Below are positions 54,893-64,000 of a stretch of 64,000 nt of DNA, piece by piece. Position numbers and translations under genes: made by a program. The notes under the pieces are model-generated. The model was given only the letters and a program-made list of their open reading frames with translations. It made no database searches and was not told the DNA's origin. The stretch's first letter is position 1; every line of letters starts with the position of its first letter. The stretch comes from Flavobacterium branchiarum (GTDB lineage: Bacteria > Bacteroidota > Bacteroidia > Flavobacteriales > Flavobacteriaceae), in NCBI RefSeq assembly GCF_030409845.1, contig NZ_JAUFQQ010000005.1, positions 496,001 through 560,000 of the forward strand, written 5' to 3'.

Positions 54893-56668
54893 TCCTCTCT
54901 TTAAATACCTAGCATCAGTCAATGTTTTCATAAAAGCAATAAGTTGTTTCTTTTCAATTTCGGTTAAGTTCAATTTATCCTCAGGCAAAGTTTGATTCGG
55001 AAGGTCAAATCCTAAACCTATGCCTCCACCATCATTATAAAAATCAACAACTTCTTCCAAAGTATTATAAACGCCGTTATGCATATAAGGAGCGGTAAGT
55101 TCGATATTTCTTATCGTAGGTGTTTTAAACGAATGCTTATGAATTGCTGCTTGGGTTACTACAAACTTGCCTAAATCTCCATCAAGCGTTTTGTTTTTAT
55201 TTGGCGTACCCAATACTTCACTTTCTGACTTATCAAAATTAGGCGGAACAGTTCCGTTTGTAAGCGGAATAAAATGGCAGGTTGCACATTTGGCTTTACC
55301 AGCAAACAAATTAAAACCAGCTTTTTCATCAGCAGTAAAAGTGCCTTTGTTTTGCATATAACGATCAAATTTAGAGTCATAATTACTCAAAGAACGAATG
55401 TACGATGCCAAAGCATTTTTTATTTCAAATTCATTTATTTCACCTTTTGGAAATGCTTTTTTAAACTCTTTCACATACGTAGTATCTTTTTGAATCGCCA
55501 ATGCCGATTTCTCCAAAGACCCATGCATTTCATTTTCATTTTTGATAACTGCTATTGCCTGATCTTCGAGATAACTTACTCGAGAATCAGAGAAAAACAC
55601 ACGCTGAAAAGCGATATTAGCTAGAGTTGGTGTATTACGCTGAAGCAACGATTTTCCGTCTAAAGAAACTGCTCGTTCCAATCCATCCGTAAAAGCCTTC
55701 TCTTCATGGTGGCATGAAGCACAAGAACGAGTGTTGTTCCCAGATAAAATAGGATCATTAAATAGTTTTTTACCCAAAGTAATTTTCTCAGGCGTTGTTT
55801 TATAATCAGGAAACCCCGAAAAAGCTTCTGCATCAAATGCAGTTGCATCAAAGATAGTTTGAGCAGTTGGTTTCAAGCCTTTCGTTTCTTTCATAAACGG
55901 AATCCCTAATTCAATTTGGGATTTATAAAGTCCCCTACTTAATGGATTAGCAATTTCTCTGATAAAAAAAGCACGATCAAAAGCATTAAAATTGGTATTT
56001 GTTTTTAAATAGTTTTTCCCTTTCTCTAAAATAGTAAGAACTTCTTTAGCGTTTGTAACTTTCTTATCTGTTATAAAAACACGATAATATTTTTCTATCG
56101 TTTCTAAAGACACCAAAGCTTCAGGGATTGAATTAAAAACAACAGGCGAATCAAATCCTGTAATTCCCATGGTAATTATACGATAGACTTGCAATCGCAT
56201 AGCATCAAAAACATGTGCATCTGTTAACTCTGTAGTACTCGCAACCTTTTCTAAACGAGTTAAGTTAGCAGCAAGAACTCCCAATTCTTGAACTAATTCT
56301 CTCTTACTACTCACATTGTATTTAGGAAAAATTAATTCTTCGATAACCTGAAACCCCTCAGGTGGCACTGTTACCTTATCATTTTCTTCAAACTCTGGTA
56401 TTGCAGGGCCATTGATGGCTTTAGAAACTGTAGGCGCATAATATTCACTAATCATTTCAACTTTCTTATAACTTTCATGCGCTTCTAGAAATTGTCTTTG
56501 AATTTGTGCTTCGGTTGAGTCTGATTGAACCGAATATTTAAGCTTGGCAACTTTTTGAATCAATAAAGTAATATCTGCTTTAAACAATTCATTTACTTCT
56601 TGATGTTTGTTTTTTTTCTGACAGGCAACAAATGCTACTAGCAACAACAAACAATATATTTTTTTCAT
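54890..56668 (-). CDS. Di-heme cytochrome c peroxidase with N-terminal imelysin-like domain (lipoprotein)
   Basis: 592 residues, where a plain bacterial CCP has about 330-350. Lipoprotein signal with Cys16. Residues about 25-255 are helical and include 'GFQVIEELIFPKY', similar to the imelysin/EfeO GxHxxE motif with His replaced by Gln. The peroxidase part follows: 'LGKKLFNDPILSGNNTRSCASCHHEEKAFTDG' with heme motif 316-320, and 'CATCHFIPL' with heme motif 461-465. 'KTPTIRNIELTAPYMHNGVY' is the usual CCP/MauG region. It should be a periplasmic heme oxidase or peroxidase, possibly related to iron uptake. The stop codon lies inside a 14-bp tandem repeat. Confidence 0.87.
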   Translation of the reverse strand: MKKIYCLLLLVAFVACQKKNKHQEVNELFKADITLLIQKVAKLKYSVQSDSTEAQIQRQFLEAHESYKKVEMISEYYAPTVSKAINGPAIPEFEENDKVTVPPEGFQVIEELIFPKYNVSSKRELVQELGVLAANLTRLEKVASTTELTDAHVFDAMRLQVYRIITMGITGFDSPVVFNSIPEALVSLETIEKYYRVFITDKKVTNAKEVLTILEKGKNYLKTNTNFNAFDRAFFIREIANPLSRGLYKSQIELGIPFMKETKGLKPTAQTIFDATAFDAEAFSGFPDYKTTPEKITLGKKLFNDPILSGNNTRSCASCHHEEKAFTDGLERAVSLDGKSLLQRNTPTLANIAFQRVFFSDSRVSYLEDQAIAVIKNENEMHGSLEKSALAIQKDTTYVKEFKKAFPKGEINEFEIKNALASYIRSLSNYDSKFDRYMQNKGTFTADEKAGFNLFAGKAKCATCHFIPLTNGTVPPNFDKSESEVLGTPNKNKTLDGDLGKFVVTQAAIHKHSFKTPTIRNIELTAPYMHNGVYNTLEEVVDFYNDGGGIGLGFDLPNQTLPEDKLNLTEIEKKQLIAFMKTLTDARYLKRG

Positions 56669-56763
56669 GATTTAATACCGATTATAAAGAGGAATATTCA
56701 GAAAAACAGAAACCACTACCTCAATTTGAAGTAGTGGATAGCTGTTTTATAATTACTTAAAAT

Positions 56764-58221
56764 TTATCTTGCTAAACCTTTAAGAACTAAGATTTGACTT
56801 GCTTGTTGCTCATTAGGGCGGTTAGTTCCCCCATCAACACCTTTGTATTTATTGCCAGTCCAGCTATGTGGCTGAACGCTTAACATAAAAGTATCTTCGA
56901 TACCAACTTGCTCAGAGACATCGATTAAAGCACCATATTCCCAATCTCCAAATTTAGACATCCCTCCTACGTTATACTTAGCAGCATCCGCTTGCGTACG
57001 ACGGTGATCTAATTCAACTACAACTTTTAAATCTTTTGTTGCAATATTGTATTGATAAATGTAAGCATCGTGAGTTTCATCGCCATATCCGTTTGCATCT
57101 TCCTGAACGTAAACAAAGTTTTTAGTTACACAGATATTATCTGGATTTTGAAATTTACCAGCAATTCCAGAACGGTTATCACCATCAAGAATAACCTCTA
57201 GCGTTCCTTTTAATGGATCAGCTGCATCAAGGTTCAATCTATAAACTCTACCATATTTTGTTCTAGAACCATCTGCATTAGTTCCTGTTGTGTTTTGTCC
57301 AGTAACATTAAAATACAATTCGCGGTCAGCAGTACCTCCACCTTTACGGTAATCTAAATCTTCTACACGACCAAATTTAATAGCTTTCAACGTATTTACC
57401 GATGCATTAATTTGAGCTCCAGTTAGCGTTTTATGATTATCGATTTTCACAAAAGAAACAGGATATGTTTTACTAACATCCATATCTTTCTCTCTTTGGT
57501 TATCGTCATTTCTTTTCAACATATATAAAGAACCACCAGATAAATCACCTACCGTATTAGACACATACATAAAAACCTGACCTCCGTAAGTTCCAGAGTC
57601 ATCATCGCCAATTACAACAACCGTTTTACCTTTGTAAGCTCCTGTACGCAGAGGCAACGCATTTTCGGCACTTAAACGACCAAAACCAGCTAATTCTTTA
57701 GATACCGATGCAGAACCCACACTACCATTAGGATCTAATGCATGCGTACGAGACTCTTCTCCAGACTCTCCACAAGTTAAATATAAAGGTCCAAAACCAT
57801 GTTCTGCAGGTGTAGCCATTGTAGCACCACATAATCTCCAAGTTCCTCCACTAGAATTTAACAAATATTCCCCTTTAGTAGGTTTGAATGTTTTGTCAAG
57901 AGTAATTCTAGAAACCGCAAAATTGTCTTCGTTGTTCACCAAAAAAGTAAAAGTCCCATCTGTATTTCTTAACAAGCCAGAACCATCAGCAGAACCTCCA
58001 AAAACAAACTTTGGACTATCCGGAAAAACATCATCAGAACTAAAAAGAGAATAAATCTTTAAGTTTTCAAAACCTGCTTTCGCTTTCAATAAACTTGGCG
58101 TAACAGATTGGTCTTTTAATACAACACTAGATGTTGCTACTTCCTCTTGATCTTTAGAGTCATTATTACATGATGTAATTAACGATCCTAGAATAATTAG
58201 GGGTAAAATAATTCTTTTCAT
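56764..58221 (-). CDS. PhoX/DUF839-like lipoprotein
   Basis: About 485 residues from the ATG at 58221; the frame extends to 58269, but MKRIILPLIILGSLITSC is the lipoprotein signal. The protein has beta-propeller-type blocks and DUF839/PhoX-like phrases: 'GRVEDLDYRKGGGTADRELYFNVTG', 'YGRVYRLNLDAADPLKGTLEVILDGD', 'FQNPDNICVTKNFVYVQEDANGYG'. PhoX enzymes are Ca/Fe-dependent phosphatases, but I did not verify the metal ligands. It is 95 bases upstream of the di-heme peroxidase gene on the same strand, which suggests one operon. Confidence 0.7.
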   Translation of the reverse strand: MKRIILPLIILGSLITSCNNDSKDQEEVATSSVVLKDQSVTPSLLKAKAGFENLKIYSLFSSDDVFPDSPKFVFGGSADGSGLLRNTDGTFTFLVNNEDNFAVSRITLDKTFKPTKGEYLLNSSGGTWRLCGATMATPAEHGFGPLYLTCGESGEESRTHALDPNGSVGSASVSKELAGFGRLSAENALPLRTGAYKGKTVVVIGDDDSGTYGGQVFMYVSNTVGDLSGGSLYMLKRNDDNQREKDMDVSKTYPVSFVKIDNHKTLTGAQINASVNTLKAIKFGRVEDLDYRKGGGTADRELYFNVTGQNTTGTNADGSRTKYGRVYRLNLDAADPLKGTLEVILDGDNRSGIAGKFQNPDNICVTKNFVYVQEDANGYGDETHDAYIYQYNIATKDLKVVVELDHRRTQADAAKYNVGGMSKFGDWEYGALIDVSEQVGIEDTFMLSVQPHSWTGNKYKGVDGGTNRPNEQQASQILVLKGLAR

Positions 58222-58401
58222 TTTTAGTAAAAGTTGGTTTATATTTTTTTTAGCAAAGTAAATCCCCACTCTTTAACTTAAAATGACTTAGATATTATCA
58301 AAAAAACAATACTCCAATCAAAAAACGGTAACAAACCCTAAAAAAATTAACATTAAATTAGTAATCCAAAACATTCATAAACTTGCAATAACATCAAACC
58401 A

Positions 58402-58436
58402 AAAAAAAGAGCCTTATTTCTAAGACTCGTTTTTTA
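58402..58436 (-). terminator. Terminator hairpin overlapping the ppk2 stop codon
   Basis: On the minus strand GAGTCTTA and TAAGGCTC (one mismatch) pair around a GAAA tetraloop, flanked by A and T runs. The ascending arm contains the last codons and the TAG (58422-58420) of the PPK2 gene. Confidence 0.75.
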
Positions 58437-59301
58437 ACTGTTGTTCATACATTTTAATATTATCCTTTATCTTCTCATCGAGTTCAGGTTCTTTAATATC
58501 AGTATGTTTTTCCATTACCTCCCAAATAATCTTAGCCACGATATAACGCGCCATTTCTTTATCGTCAGCTGGAATAATGTACCAAGGAGCGTCTTTAGTT
58601 GAAGTCTTATTTATAGCCTCCTCATAATACTGCATATATTCCTCCCAATGTCCTCTTTCTTTCAAATCAGATAGCGAAAACTTCCAATTGTGTTTCTCCT
58701 TCTCCAGTCGGCGCAATAAACGTTGGCGTTGCTCTTCTTTACTTAAATGCATGTAAAACTTAAAAACAATAGTTCCATTTTGAGTAATATGTCTTTCAAA
58801 ATTATTGATTTGGTCAATTCTATCTTTCCAAAAATGCTCAGGAATATCTTCTACCTTCTCAATTCCAGGTAAATTCTCATTTAATATAAACTCAGGATGC
58901 ACACGAGTAACCAAAACATTCTCGTAATGCGTACGATTAAAAATCGCATACTTTCCTTTTTCGGGCAAAGCAAGATAATGTCTCCATAAATAATCATGTT
59001 CCAATTCACTCGAATTAGGCGTTTTAAAGCTATGAACCACAACCCCACGCGGATTAAACTCCTTAAACACTTCACGAATCAAACTATCCTTCCCAGAAGT
59101 ATCCATTCCCTGCAAACAAATCAAAACTCCGTATCTATTGTGAGCATACATAACATCCTGCAGTTTACTTAATTTGGCTTGCACCTTATCCAGCTTAACT
59201 TCCTTCTCCTTCTCGTCGGCATCGATATCCAACAAAGTAGGAATATTTGATAATTTAATTTTATCAACAACTTTAAAATTCTTTGGGTCAATTGATTTCA
59301 T
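58420..59301 (-). CDS. ppk2: Polyphosphate kinase 2 family (polyphosphate:nucleotide phosphotransferase)
   Basis: 293 residues, the usual single-domain PPK2 length. Walker A is 'GMDTSGKD' (65-72), followed by 'FNPRGVVVHSFKTPNSSELEHDYLWRHY' and 'FNRTHYENVLVTRVHPE' (Walker B and polyphosphate region) and the lid 'LRRLEKEKHNWKFSLSDLKER'. It moves phosphate between polyphosphate and nucleotides in the cytoplasm. Whether it prefers NMP or NDP is not decided here. Its terminator hairpin overlaps the stop codon. Confidence 0.93.
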   Translation of the reverse strand: MKSIDPKNFKVVDKIKLSNIPTLLDIDADEKEKEVKLDKVQAKLSKLQDVMYAHNRYGVLICLQGMDTSGKDSLIREVFKEFNPRGVVVHSFKTPNSSELEHDYLWRHYLALPEKGKYAIFNRTHYENVLVTRVHPEFILNENLPGIEKVEDIPEHFWKDRIDQINNFERHITQNGTIVFKFYMHLSKEEQRQRLLRRLEKEKHNWKFSLSDLKERGHWEEYMQYYEEAINKTSTKDAPWYIIPADDKEMARYIVAKIIWEVMEKHTDIKEPELDEKIKDNIKMYEQQLKNES

Positions 59302-59510
59302 ATTTCATCGTTTTAATTAAAGTAAATATACTATTTTTGGTCAGCTTTTTCCCGCTTTGCATTACAATACTTTTCAGTAAATTGCTTTTTTCTAATAAAG
59401 TAACAGGAGCTTCCGCAGGTCGCTCTATTCCTTCAAGAAAAAACAACAATTTCATTTCAAACTATTTTCATTTCAATCGGGGCTAAAACAACAGAATCAA
59501 AACAACAATC

Positions 59511-60347
59511 ATGGAAAAATTCACACTCGAAATCTTATTCCAAATCATAGGAATCGGTTCGGCATCAGGACTACTATATCAAGACAACGCACTATTCATA
59601 ATTGGAGACAATAGCGGTTATTTATATGAATACAACATCGATAATACCGATTTAAAAAAGCATGAACTAATTGCAAATCCAACCGAAAACATTGCAAAAA
59701 ATCTAAAGCCCGATTTTGAATCCATCACAAATCATAATGATACCCTTTACATTTTTGGTTCTGGTTCAACCGATCAAAGAAACAAAATGATAGAATTCGA
59801 TTTAAAGTCAAAAACCAAAATTGCAACAAACAATCTAACCGATTTTTATGCCGTAATGCAAAATTTCTCCAATATAAAACCAGAAGATTTTAATCTCGAA
59901 GGCGCCATCTTCAATGGAGAAAACTGGTACTTATTCAATCGTGGAAACGGAAAAACAAATAAAAATGCCATATTCACCATACATGCCAAGAGCTTAGGAG
60001 AAGAATTCAGTCTTATTGCTGTAGATTATAAACTCCCAAAAATAAAAGGAGTCCGAAGCAGTTTTACCGATGCTATTCTTGTTGACAATAAAATTTACTT
60101 TTTGGCTACAGCCGAAGATACAGAATCTACTTATAATGATGGAGAAATATTAGGGAGCTTCATTGGTCGAATAGATCTTAAAACCATGAAAATAGATTAT
60201 ACAAAAAAAATCACCTCAACAAACAAATTCGAAGGATTGACATTGTATAAAAAATCAAACAATCAAATCGAATTTTTACTTTGCGAAGACAATGATACAG
60301 ACGATTTAAAAACAACCATTTATAAATTAACTATACCTTCAAAATGA
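59511..60347 (+). CDS. Propeller-like protein of unknown function (DUF6929-like)
   Basis: 278 residues without a signal peptide. 'GIGSASGLLYQDNALFIIGDNSGYLYEYNI' and 'DFESITNHNDTLYIFGSGSTDQRNKMIEFDL' followed by 'EGAIFNGENWYLFNRGNGK' suggest repeated four-strand blades. From memory this wording fits DUF6929, which is uncharacterised. The 426 gene is similar in general style but has a signal peptide. It stands alone; no conserved partner is seen. Confidence 0.55.
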   Translation: MEKFTLEILFQIIGIGSASGLLYQDNALFIIGDNSGYLYEYNIDNTDLKKHELIANPTENIAKNLKPDFESITNHNDTLYIFGSGSTDQRNKMIEFDLKSKTKIATNNLTDFYAVMQNFSNIKPEDFNLEGAIFNGENWYLFNRGNGKTNKNAIFTIHAKSLGEEFSLIAVDYKLPKIKGVRSSFTDAILVDNKIYFLATAEDTESTYNDGEILGSFIGRIDLKTMKIDYTKKITSTNKFEGLTLYKKSNNQIEFLLCEDNDTDDLKTTIYKLTIPSK

Positions 60348-60466
60348 TTTATAGATTAAAGACTCAAAACGACAAAGATTCATAGATAAAATAATTCATG
60401 TAATTCTTAGTTAAAAAAAAACTAAAACATCAAAGGCTACTCTTCTATTGCCAAGAGTCTTAAAAA

Positions 60467-61093
60467 ATGAAACAAATTTATAAAAGCATTATAATTATCT
60501 TATTCCTTATCAGCTTTAAAAGCTATTCTCAAACACAAGAGGCGATAATATACTTTAAAAATGGTGATTCTATTGAAGGTTTTGCGATGCTAAAATTCAA
60601 TAAAATAAAATTTAAAATTTCACCTGATGATAAAGCCGACACATGGGATTATGAACACATTAAAAAAATCACATTCCTTGGCTTTGAAATAAGAAGAACC
60701 TTTGAATATGTGACATTAAGCTCGATAGATAAACCTAAACTATTGGAGACAATCACAAAAGGAGAAGCGACCTAATATAAAAAACTAGGTTCAGATTACA
60801 GCCTTGTTGATCAAATATCAAATCCGCATGATGAAACACAAACTTACATGACAAACATTGATGGGCAACATTTCCAATCCAGAGATGTCCCCGTATTTTA
60901 TTATGTTAAAAAAGAGAAAGATACCTATCCAACTTGTCTAAATTGTGGCGTAATCAATTCCTGGAGAAGAAACACTTCTAAATTTTTCGCGGATTGTGAT
61001 TTTATCGTTAAAAAATTAAAAGGAGATAAATGGCTTTTTAGCGATATTGAAGAAATCGTTACTTTTTACAATGATATTTGTTTCGAAGAATAA
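60467..61093 (+). pseudogene. Exported protein gene interrupted by one in-frame TAA
   Basis: A 102-codon frame with signal peptide (MKQIYKSIIIILFLISFKSYSQ) ends at a TAA at 60773-60775. The same frame continues without another stop through 'YKKLGSDYSLVDQISNPHDE' and 'VFYYVKKEKDTYPTCLNCGV' to a TAA at 61093. Across the stop the text reads 'TKGEAT*YKKLGSDYS', where Leu (TTA) would fit as '...LYKK'. One T-to-A change explains the break. The intact protein would have about 208 residues and be periplasmic; no family recognised. A sequencing error is possible. Confidence 0.75.
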
Positions 61094-61180
61094 ATAATAT
61101 AGAACCAAATAAATCATATTTTAAAACACTCTATCCTAATAGAAAACAAACAATTTATAAATTAACTTTAAATAATTAGA

Positions 61181-61768
61181 ATGAACCCAATTTTGAATCA
61201 AAATCTATTTCTAGTAAAAGAACACGTCGGGATGTTCAAAGCTGCAAATAACTATGATATCTACAATCCAGAAAACAATGAACTAATAATGAATTGCCGA
61301 GAAAAAGATCTAGGCTTTTTCACCAAAGTATTACGTTTTACAGATTTTAAAAGAGCAACACCTTTTAATATCGAAATTGCAACACCAGCAGGAGAGAAAA
61401 TAATCAATATAAAACGTGGCGTAGCAATCTTCCGTTCTACAGTTCAGGTTTTTGACGAAAAAGAACGTTTAATTGGAACATTCAAACAAAAATTACTTTC
61501 TATTGGAGGGAAATTTGAAATTTTAGACAAAAACGAAAGACCCGTTTGTACACTACAAGGAAAATGGACAGGTTGGGATTTTAAATTTACCAAAGACACC
61601 AAAATGCTTGGACAAGTAAATAAAAAATGGGCCGGAATCGGGAAAGAATTCTTTACTAGCGCCGATAATTATGTGCTTCAAATAGAAAATACAGTTGCAC
61701 AGGATGATAGTTCAAGACAGCTTATTTTAGCAGCGGTAATGTGTATCGATATGGTACTAAAAGAATAA
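61181..61768 (+). CDS. LURP-one-related / scramblase-like protein
   Basis: 195 residues. The pattern 'LFLVKEHVGMFKAANNYDIYNPENNELIMNCRE' is followed by 'IKRGVAIFRSTVQVFDEKERLIGTFKQK', 'GKFEILDKNERPVCTLQGKWTGWDFKFT' and 'IENTVAQDDSSRQLILAAVMCIDMVL'. This is the LURP-one/tubby-like fold with beta strands around a C-terminal hydrophobic helix, as in phospholipid scramblases. No signal peptide. Role in bacteria unknown. Confidence 0.82.
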   Translation: MNPILNQNLFLVKEHVGMFKAANNYDIYNPENNELIMNCREKDLGFFTKVLRFTDFKRATPFNIEIATPAGEKIINIKRGVAIFRSTVQVFDEKERLIGTFKQKLLSIGGKFEILDKNERPVCTLQGKWTGWDFKFTKDTKMLGQVNKKWAGIGKEFFTSADNYVLQIENTVAQDDSSRQLILAAVMCIDMVLKE

Positions 61769-61785
61769 CTAATACCAAAATACAG

Positions 61786-61828
61786 AAGCCACGATATCCT
61801 TCAAGAATAAGGATTCGTGGCTTTTTTT
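61786..61828. terminator. Bidirectional terminator between convergent genes
   Basis: AAGCCACGATATCCTT (61786-61801) pairs with AAGGATTCGTGGCTT (61809-61823), with one bulge, followed by a T run. Confidence 0.82.
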
Positions 61829-61829
61829 A

Positions 61830-62675
61830 TTATTTACTACTGTTATACTCTTCCCTATTCTTTTGCTCTAATAGAATCTTTTCTAAGAAAGGTTTAACTT
61901 CTTTTTCTATTTCTTCTGAAGTAATCTCCAAAGCCTTAGGGTTTTTAGCTAATTGCAACCAAGGCTTCTTTCCATCAAAATCATAACTTCCAAAAACGAT
62001 TACAGGAGTCCCTTTTACCTTTATATTTTCCTTATCAGCAAGAACCCATTGATCTGCCCAATCATAAAGATAACGCGCATCTTTTTCCTGAAGTCGCAAG
62101 CAAGAATGCGAAGCAGGATACCCAGGTAAAGCATATTGGTGAAACCCAACGCCTTTCTTATTTTCTATATTAAAATTCCATTTTAATTCCCACTCATCGT
62201 TAAAGGTGCTTACCGTTTCCTCTGCTTTCCAATTGGTATAAAAAAGCCCAGTTGGTGTCGGGTCCTTTTTTCGTCCCATATTAGTAGGCCCTGTATATAC
62301 CAATTGCCCTTTCTCATATGCAGCGAAGGTTTGCGATGGATAAGAAAAAAACAAAACCTTATCTACATCTTTCAAATAAGGAACTGTCAACGGAAACGGA
62401 AGATAGTCCTCTAGCTCGCCTTTTAAGTCCGAAGGAACCAAAATAGAATCCATTTTGGTAAAATTGGCCATATCAGTTCGATTAACTGCAATAAGAATAT
62501 CTAGCTGCGTAGCATCAGTAGCATTCGCTTTCAACCAATCTTTTCTGTTTTCTACATGATAAGAAATAGAAGTAGGTTTTTCTCTTATTTGCATTTCTTT
62601 TATCTCGGGGGGCTCATTCTTTTTACATGAGAATAGCACAGTGGCTATTGTTAAAATAAGAAGTACTTTTTTCAT
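61830..62675 (-). CDS. L,D-transpeptidase (YkuD) lipoprotein
   Basis: About 281 residues from the ATG at 62675; the frame extends to 62723, but MKKVLLILTIATVLFSC is a lipoprotein signal. 'VDKVLFFSYPSQTFAAYEKGQLVYTGPTNMGRKKDPTPTGLF' is the YkuD beginning. The catalytic site reads 'YALPGYPASHSCLRL' (His ... S-H-x-C-x-R), with Ser where most have Gly in SHGC. It probably cross-links or modifies peptidoglycan, or attaches proteins, in the periplasm. Confidence 0.88.
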   Translation of the reverse strand: MKKVLLILTIATVLFSCKKNEPPEIKEMQIREKPTSISYHVENRKDWLKANATDATQLDILIAVNRTDMANFTKMDSILVPSDLKGELEDYLPFPLTVPYLKDVDKVLFFSYPSQTFAAYEKGQLVYTGPTNMGRKKDPTPTGLFYTNWKAEETVSTFNDEWELKWNFNIENKKGVGFHQYALPGYPASHSCLRLQEKDARYLYDWADQWVLADKENIKVKGTPVIVFGSYDFDGKKPWLQLAKNPKALEITSEEIEKEVKPFLEKILLEQKNREEYNSSK

Positions 62676-62929
62676 AATAGATGTGTTTATTACAAATTTG
62701 GCCAATTCAATACAAAAAAGCATTACATAATTATCTCAATAAGTTTCTTTATTTAAAGATATCAATAAAAATAAAACCGAAAACGTAATAGTATTTTAAA
62801 AGAACCAAATCCAGTTAATTTTATATTAACAATCCTTCTAAAAAGCACTTTTCACAGTTGAAATAAGTATTTTTGTATAACAAACTATATTAAACAAATT
62901 GTATTTTACAGTACATAAAAATAACGAGT

Positions 62930-63646
62930 ATGAGCAATCTAAAAAATAAAAATGCACTTATTACTGGTGCAGGAAAAGGAATCGGAAAAGCAGTTGCAAT
63001 TGCATTAGCCAAAGAAGGTGTAAATGTAATTTTGATGGCAAGAACTCAAGCTGATATTGATGCTGTTGCAACCGAAATAAATGCACTTGGTGTAAAATCA
63101 TTAGCAATTACTGCTGATGTTGCAGATATTAATTCTGTAAACAGTGCTGTAGAAAAAGCATTAGCCGAATTTAAAACTATCGATATCTTAATTAACAATG
63201 CAGGAATCGCTGCCTTTGGTAATTTCTTAGATTTAGAACCAGCAGCTTGGGAAAGAATCATCCAAGTAAACTTAATGGGTATTTATTATGTAACTCGTGC
63301 CGTATTACCAAATATGATTGAAAACCAAACTGGAGATATTATCAATATTTCTTCAACAGCTGGTTTAAACGGAAATGCATTAACTAGTGCCTACAGTGCT
63401 TCAAAATTTGCTGTATTAGGATTAACAGATTCTTTAATGCAAGAAATGAGAAAGCACAACATTCGTGTTACAGCTTTAACACCAAGTACGGTAGCAACTG
63501 ATATGGCAAAAGAATTAAAACTAACTGATGGTAATCCTGAAAAAGTAATGCAATCTGAAGATATCGCAGAACTAATCATTGCACAGTTAAAATTAAACCG
63601 CAGAGTTTTTATAAAAAACAGCAGTATTTGGTCTACAAATCCTTAA
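62930..63646 (+). CDS. Short-chain dehydrogenase, 3-oxoacyl-ACP reductase (FabG) type
   Basis: 238 residues. '[22 protein letters not shown]' is the TGxxxGIG NADP-binding site, then 'NNAG', 'NISSTAG' with the catalytic Ser and 'YSASKFAV' with Tyr and Lys. This is a complete classical SDR. FabG is one possibility; many such enzymes act on other ketones. TATTTTTG at 62868-62875 is a candidate promoter element. Confidence 0.88.
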   Translation: MSNLKNKNALITGAGKGIGKAVAIALAKEGVNVILMARTQADIDAVATEINALGVKSLAITADVADINSVNSAVEKALAEFKTIDILINNAGIAAFGNFLDLEPAAWERIIQVNLMGIYYVTRAVLPNMIENQTGDIINISSTAGLNGNALTSAYSASKFAVLGLTDSLMQEMRKHNIRVTALTPSTVATDMAKELKLTDGNPEKVMQSEDIAELIIAQLKLNRRVFIKNSSIWSTNP

Positions 63647-63681
63647 TTAAATTTAAGTATTACTGTTACCTATAATTATCT

Positions 63682-63833
63682 AACACATAGAAACATAGAT
63701 CATTAAAATCTAAAGAAAGACGTTTCACTTAAAATAAATCACATAAAGCTATGTGAAAAAAATATTTTTCTTGAATCAACTTTTGATTATCAATTCTATT
63801 CCTAGAGCTATCAGAACTATGTCACTATGTGTT
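63682..63833 (+). repeat. Short interspersed element with terminal inverted repeats, copy 2
   Basis: 152 bases from AACACATAGAAACATAG to CTATGTCACTATGTGTT. It aligns over the full length with the reverse complement of 44028-44178. Located after the FabG-like gene. Confidence 0.85.
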
Positions 63834-64000
63834 AAATAGCTTTTTTTGTACTCAATGAGTTAAATATACATATAATAAAACCCCTCGCAAAAGGGGTTTT
63901 ATTATTGTATACTAATTCCGACTTCGCTCAATTTGATATTTTTATATCTAAATCTCTTTCTGTCTTACTTCTTATATTTTTCTAAGCTTCTGCCAGTTTG
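63834..64000. other. Right edge: terminator and possible 3' end of a minus-strand gene
   Basis: AATAAAACCCCT (63874-63885) pairs with AGGGGTTTTATT (63892-63903): a terminator that could serve both sides. Beyond it, minus-strand frames end at nearby stops (for example '...TGRSLEKYKK' before a TAA at 63967-63965), so the tail of a minus-strand gene may enter here. Too short to identify. Confidence 0.4.

Noticed and set aside
59283..59486. 67-codon plus-strand frame between ppk2 and the 59511 gene
   Set aside because: No family resemblance and no promoter or clear start; treated as chance frame.

Overview
The window is AT-rich chromosomal DNA of a Bacteroidota bacterium, most probably a Flavobacterium or close relative. 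Evidence seen in the sequence: candidate promoters of the TAnnTTTG type, two of them with TTG exactly 19 bases upstream (31819-31848 and 47179-47208); many short lipoproteins with a Cys lipobox; a long SecA of 1113 residues; an HYC_CC_PP-type small protein; and dispersed intergenic repeats of the kind common in flavobacteria. No rRNA, tRNA, CRISPR array, transposase or integrase was found.

Layout. 1-205: 5' part of a membrane acyltransferase-like gene. 426-1373: exported propeller-like protein, followed by a 1.1-kb repeat field. 2546-9185: RND efflux locus (small Cys-rich exported protein, TolC-like channel, RND pump, Met-rich adaptor lipoprotein, Cys-rich lipoprotein), probably for a soft metal such as copper or silver. 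9494-13481: GNAT acetyltransferase, divergent MocR regulator, and an orphan CBS-histidine kinase with a small partner. 14237-22697: defence island made of a type I restriction-modification operon hsdM-hsdS-(PrrC-like ATPase)-hsdR and a divergent Mrr-type endonuclease. 22945-35524: ABC-F protein, a four-helix-bundle gene enclosed by inverted repeat arrays, FKBP lipoprotein, zinc-ribbon SDR, methyltransferase, LolD-type ATPase, cobalamin adenosyltransferase, DUF2795 protein and SecA. 35847-43956: TrmH-like methyltransferase, sulfotransferase-like protein, APS kinase, sirtuin, PurB and a KefB-like antiporter. 44213-49530: peroxiredoxin, Fsr-like MFS, AEC carrier, an Rrf2 regulator with its oxidoreductase, and MeaB. 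50146-64000: LTA-synthase-like enzyme, MATE pump, a PhoX-like protein with a di-heme peroxidase, PPK2, a nonsense-interrupted gene, a LURP-one-like protein, an L,D-transpeptidase and a FabG-like SDR.

Most notable points. (1) The defence operon has the same gene order as the E. coli prr locus, and the ATPase between hsdS and hsdR carries an R-x3-E ... H set spaced like the PrrC anticodon nuclease triad. (2) hsdS holds four perfect 12-bp repeats in its central spacer, the layout that changes target spacing in EcoR124-type enzymes. (3) Intergenic repeats fall into families that often start right after stop codons; one family keeps a small hairpin through paired base changes. (4) A roughly 152-bp element with terminal inverted repeats occurs twice in opposite orientation. 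(5) An Rrf2 gene and the gene after it share a 19-bp palindromic site. (6) The gene at 60467-61093 is split by a single in-frame TAA.

All calls come from reading the sequence; no database search was run.
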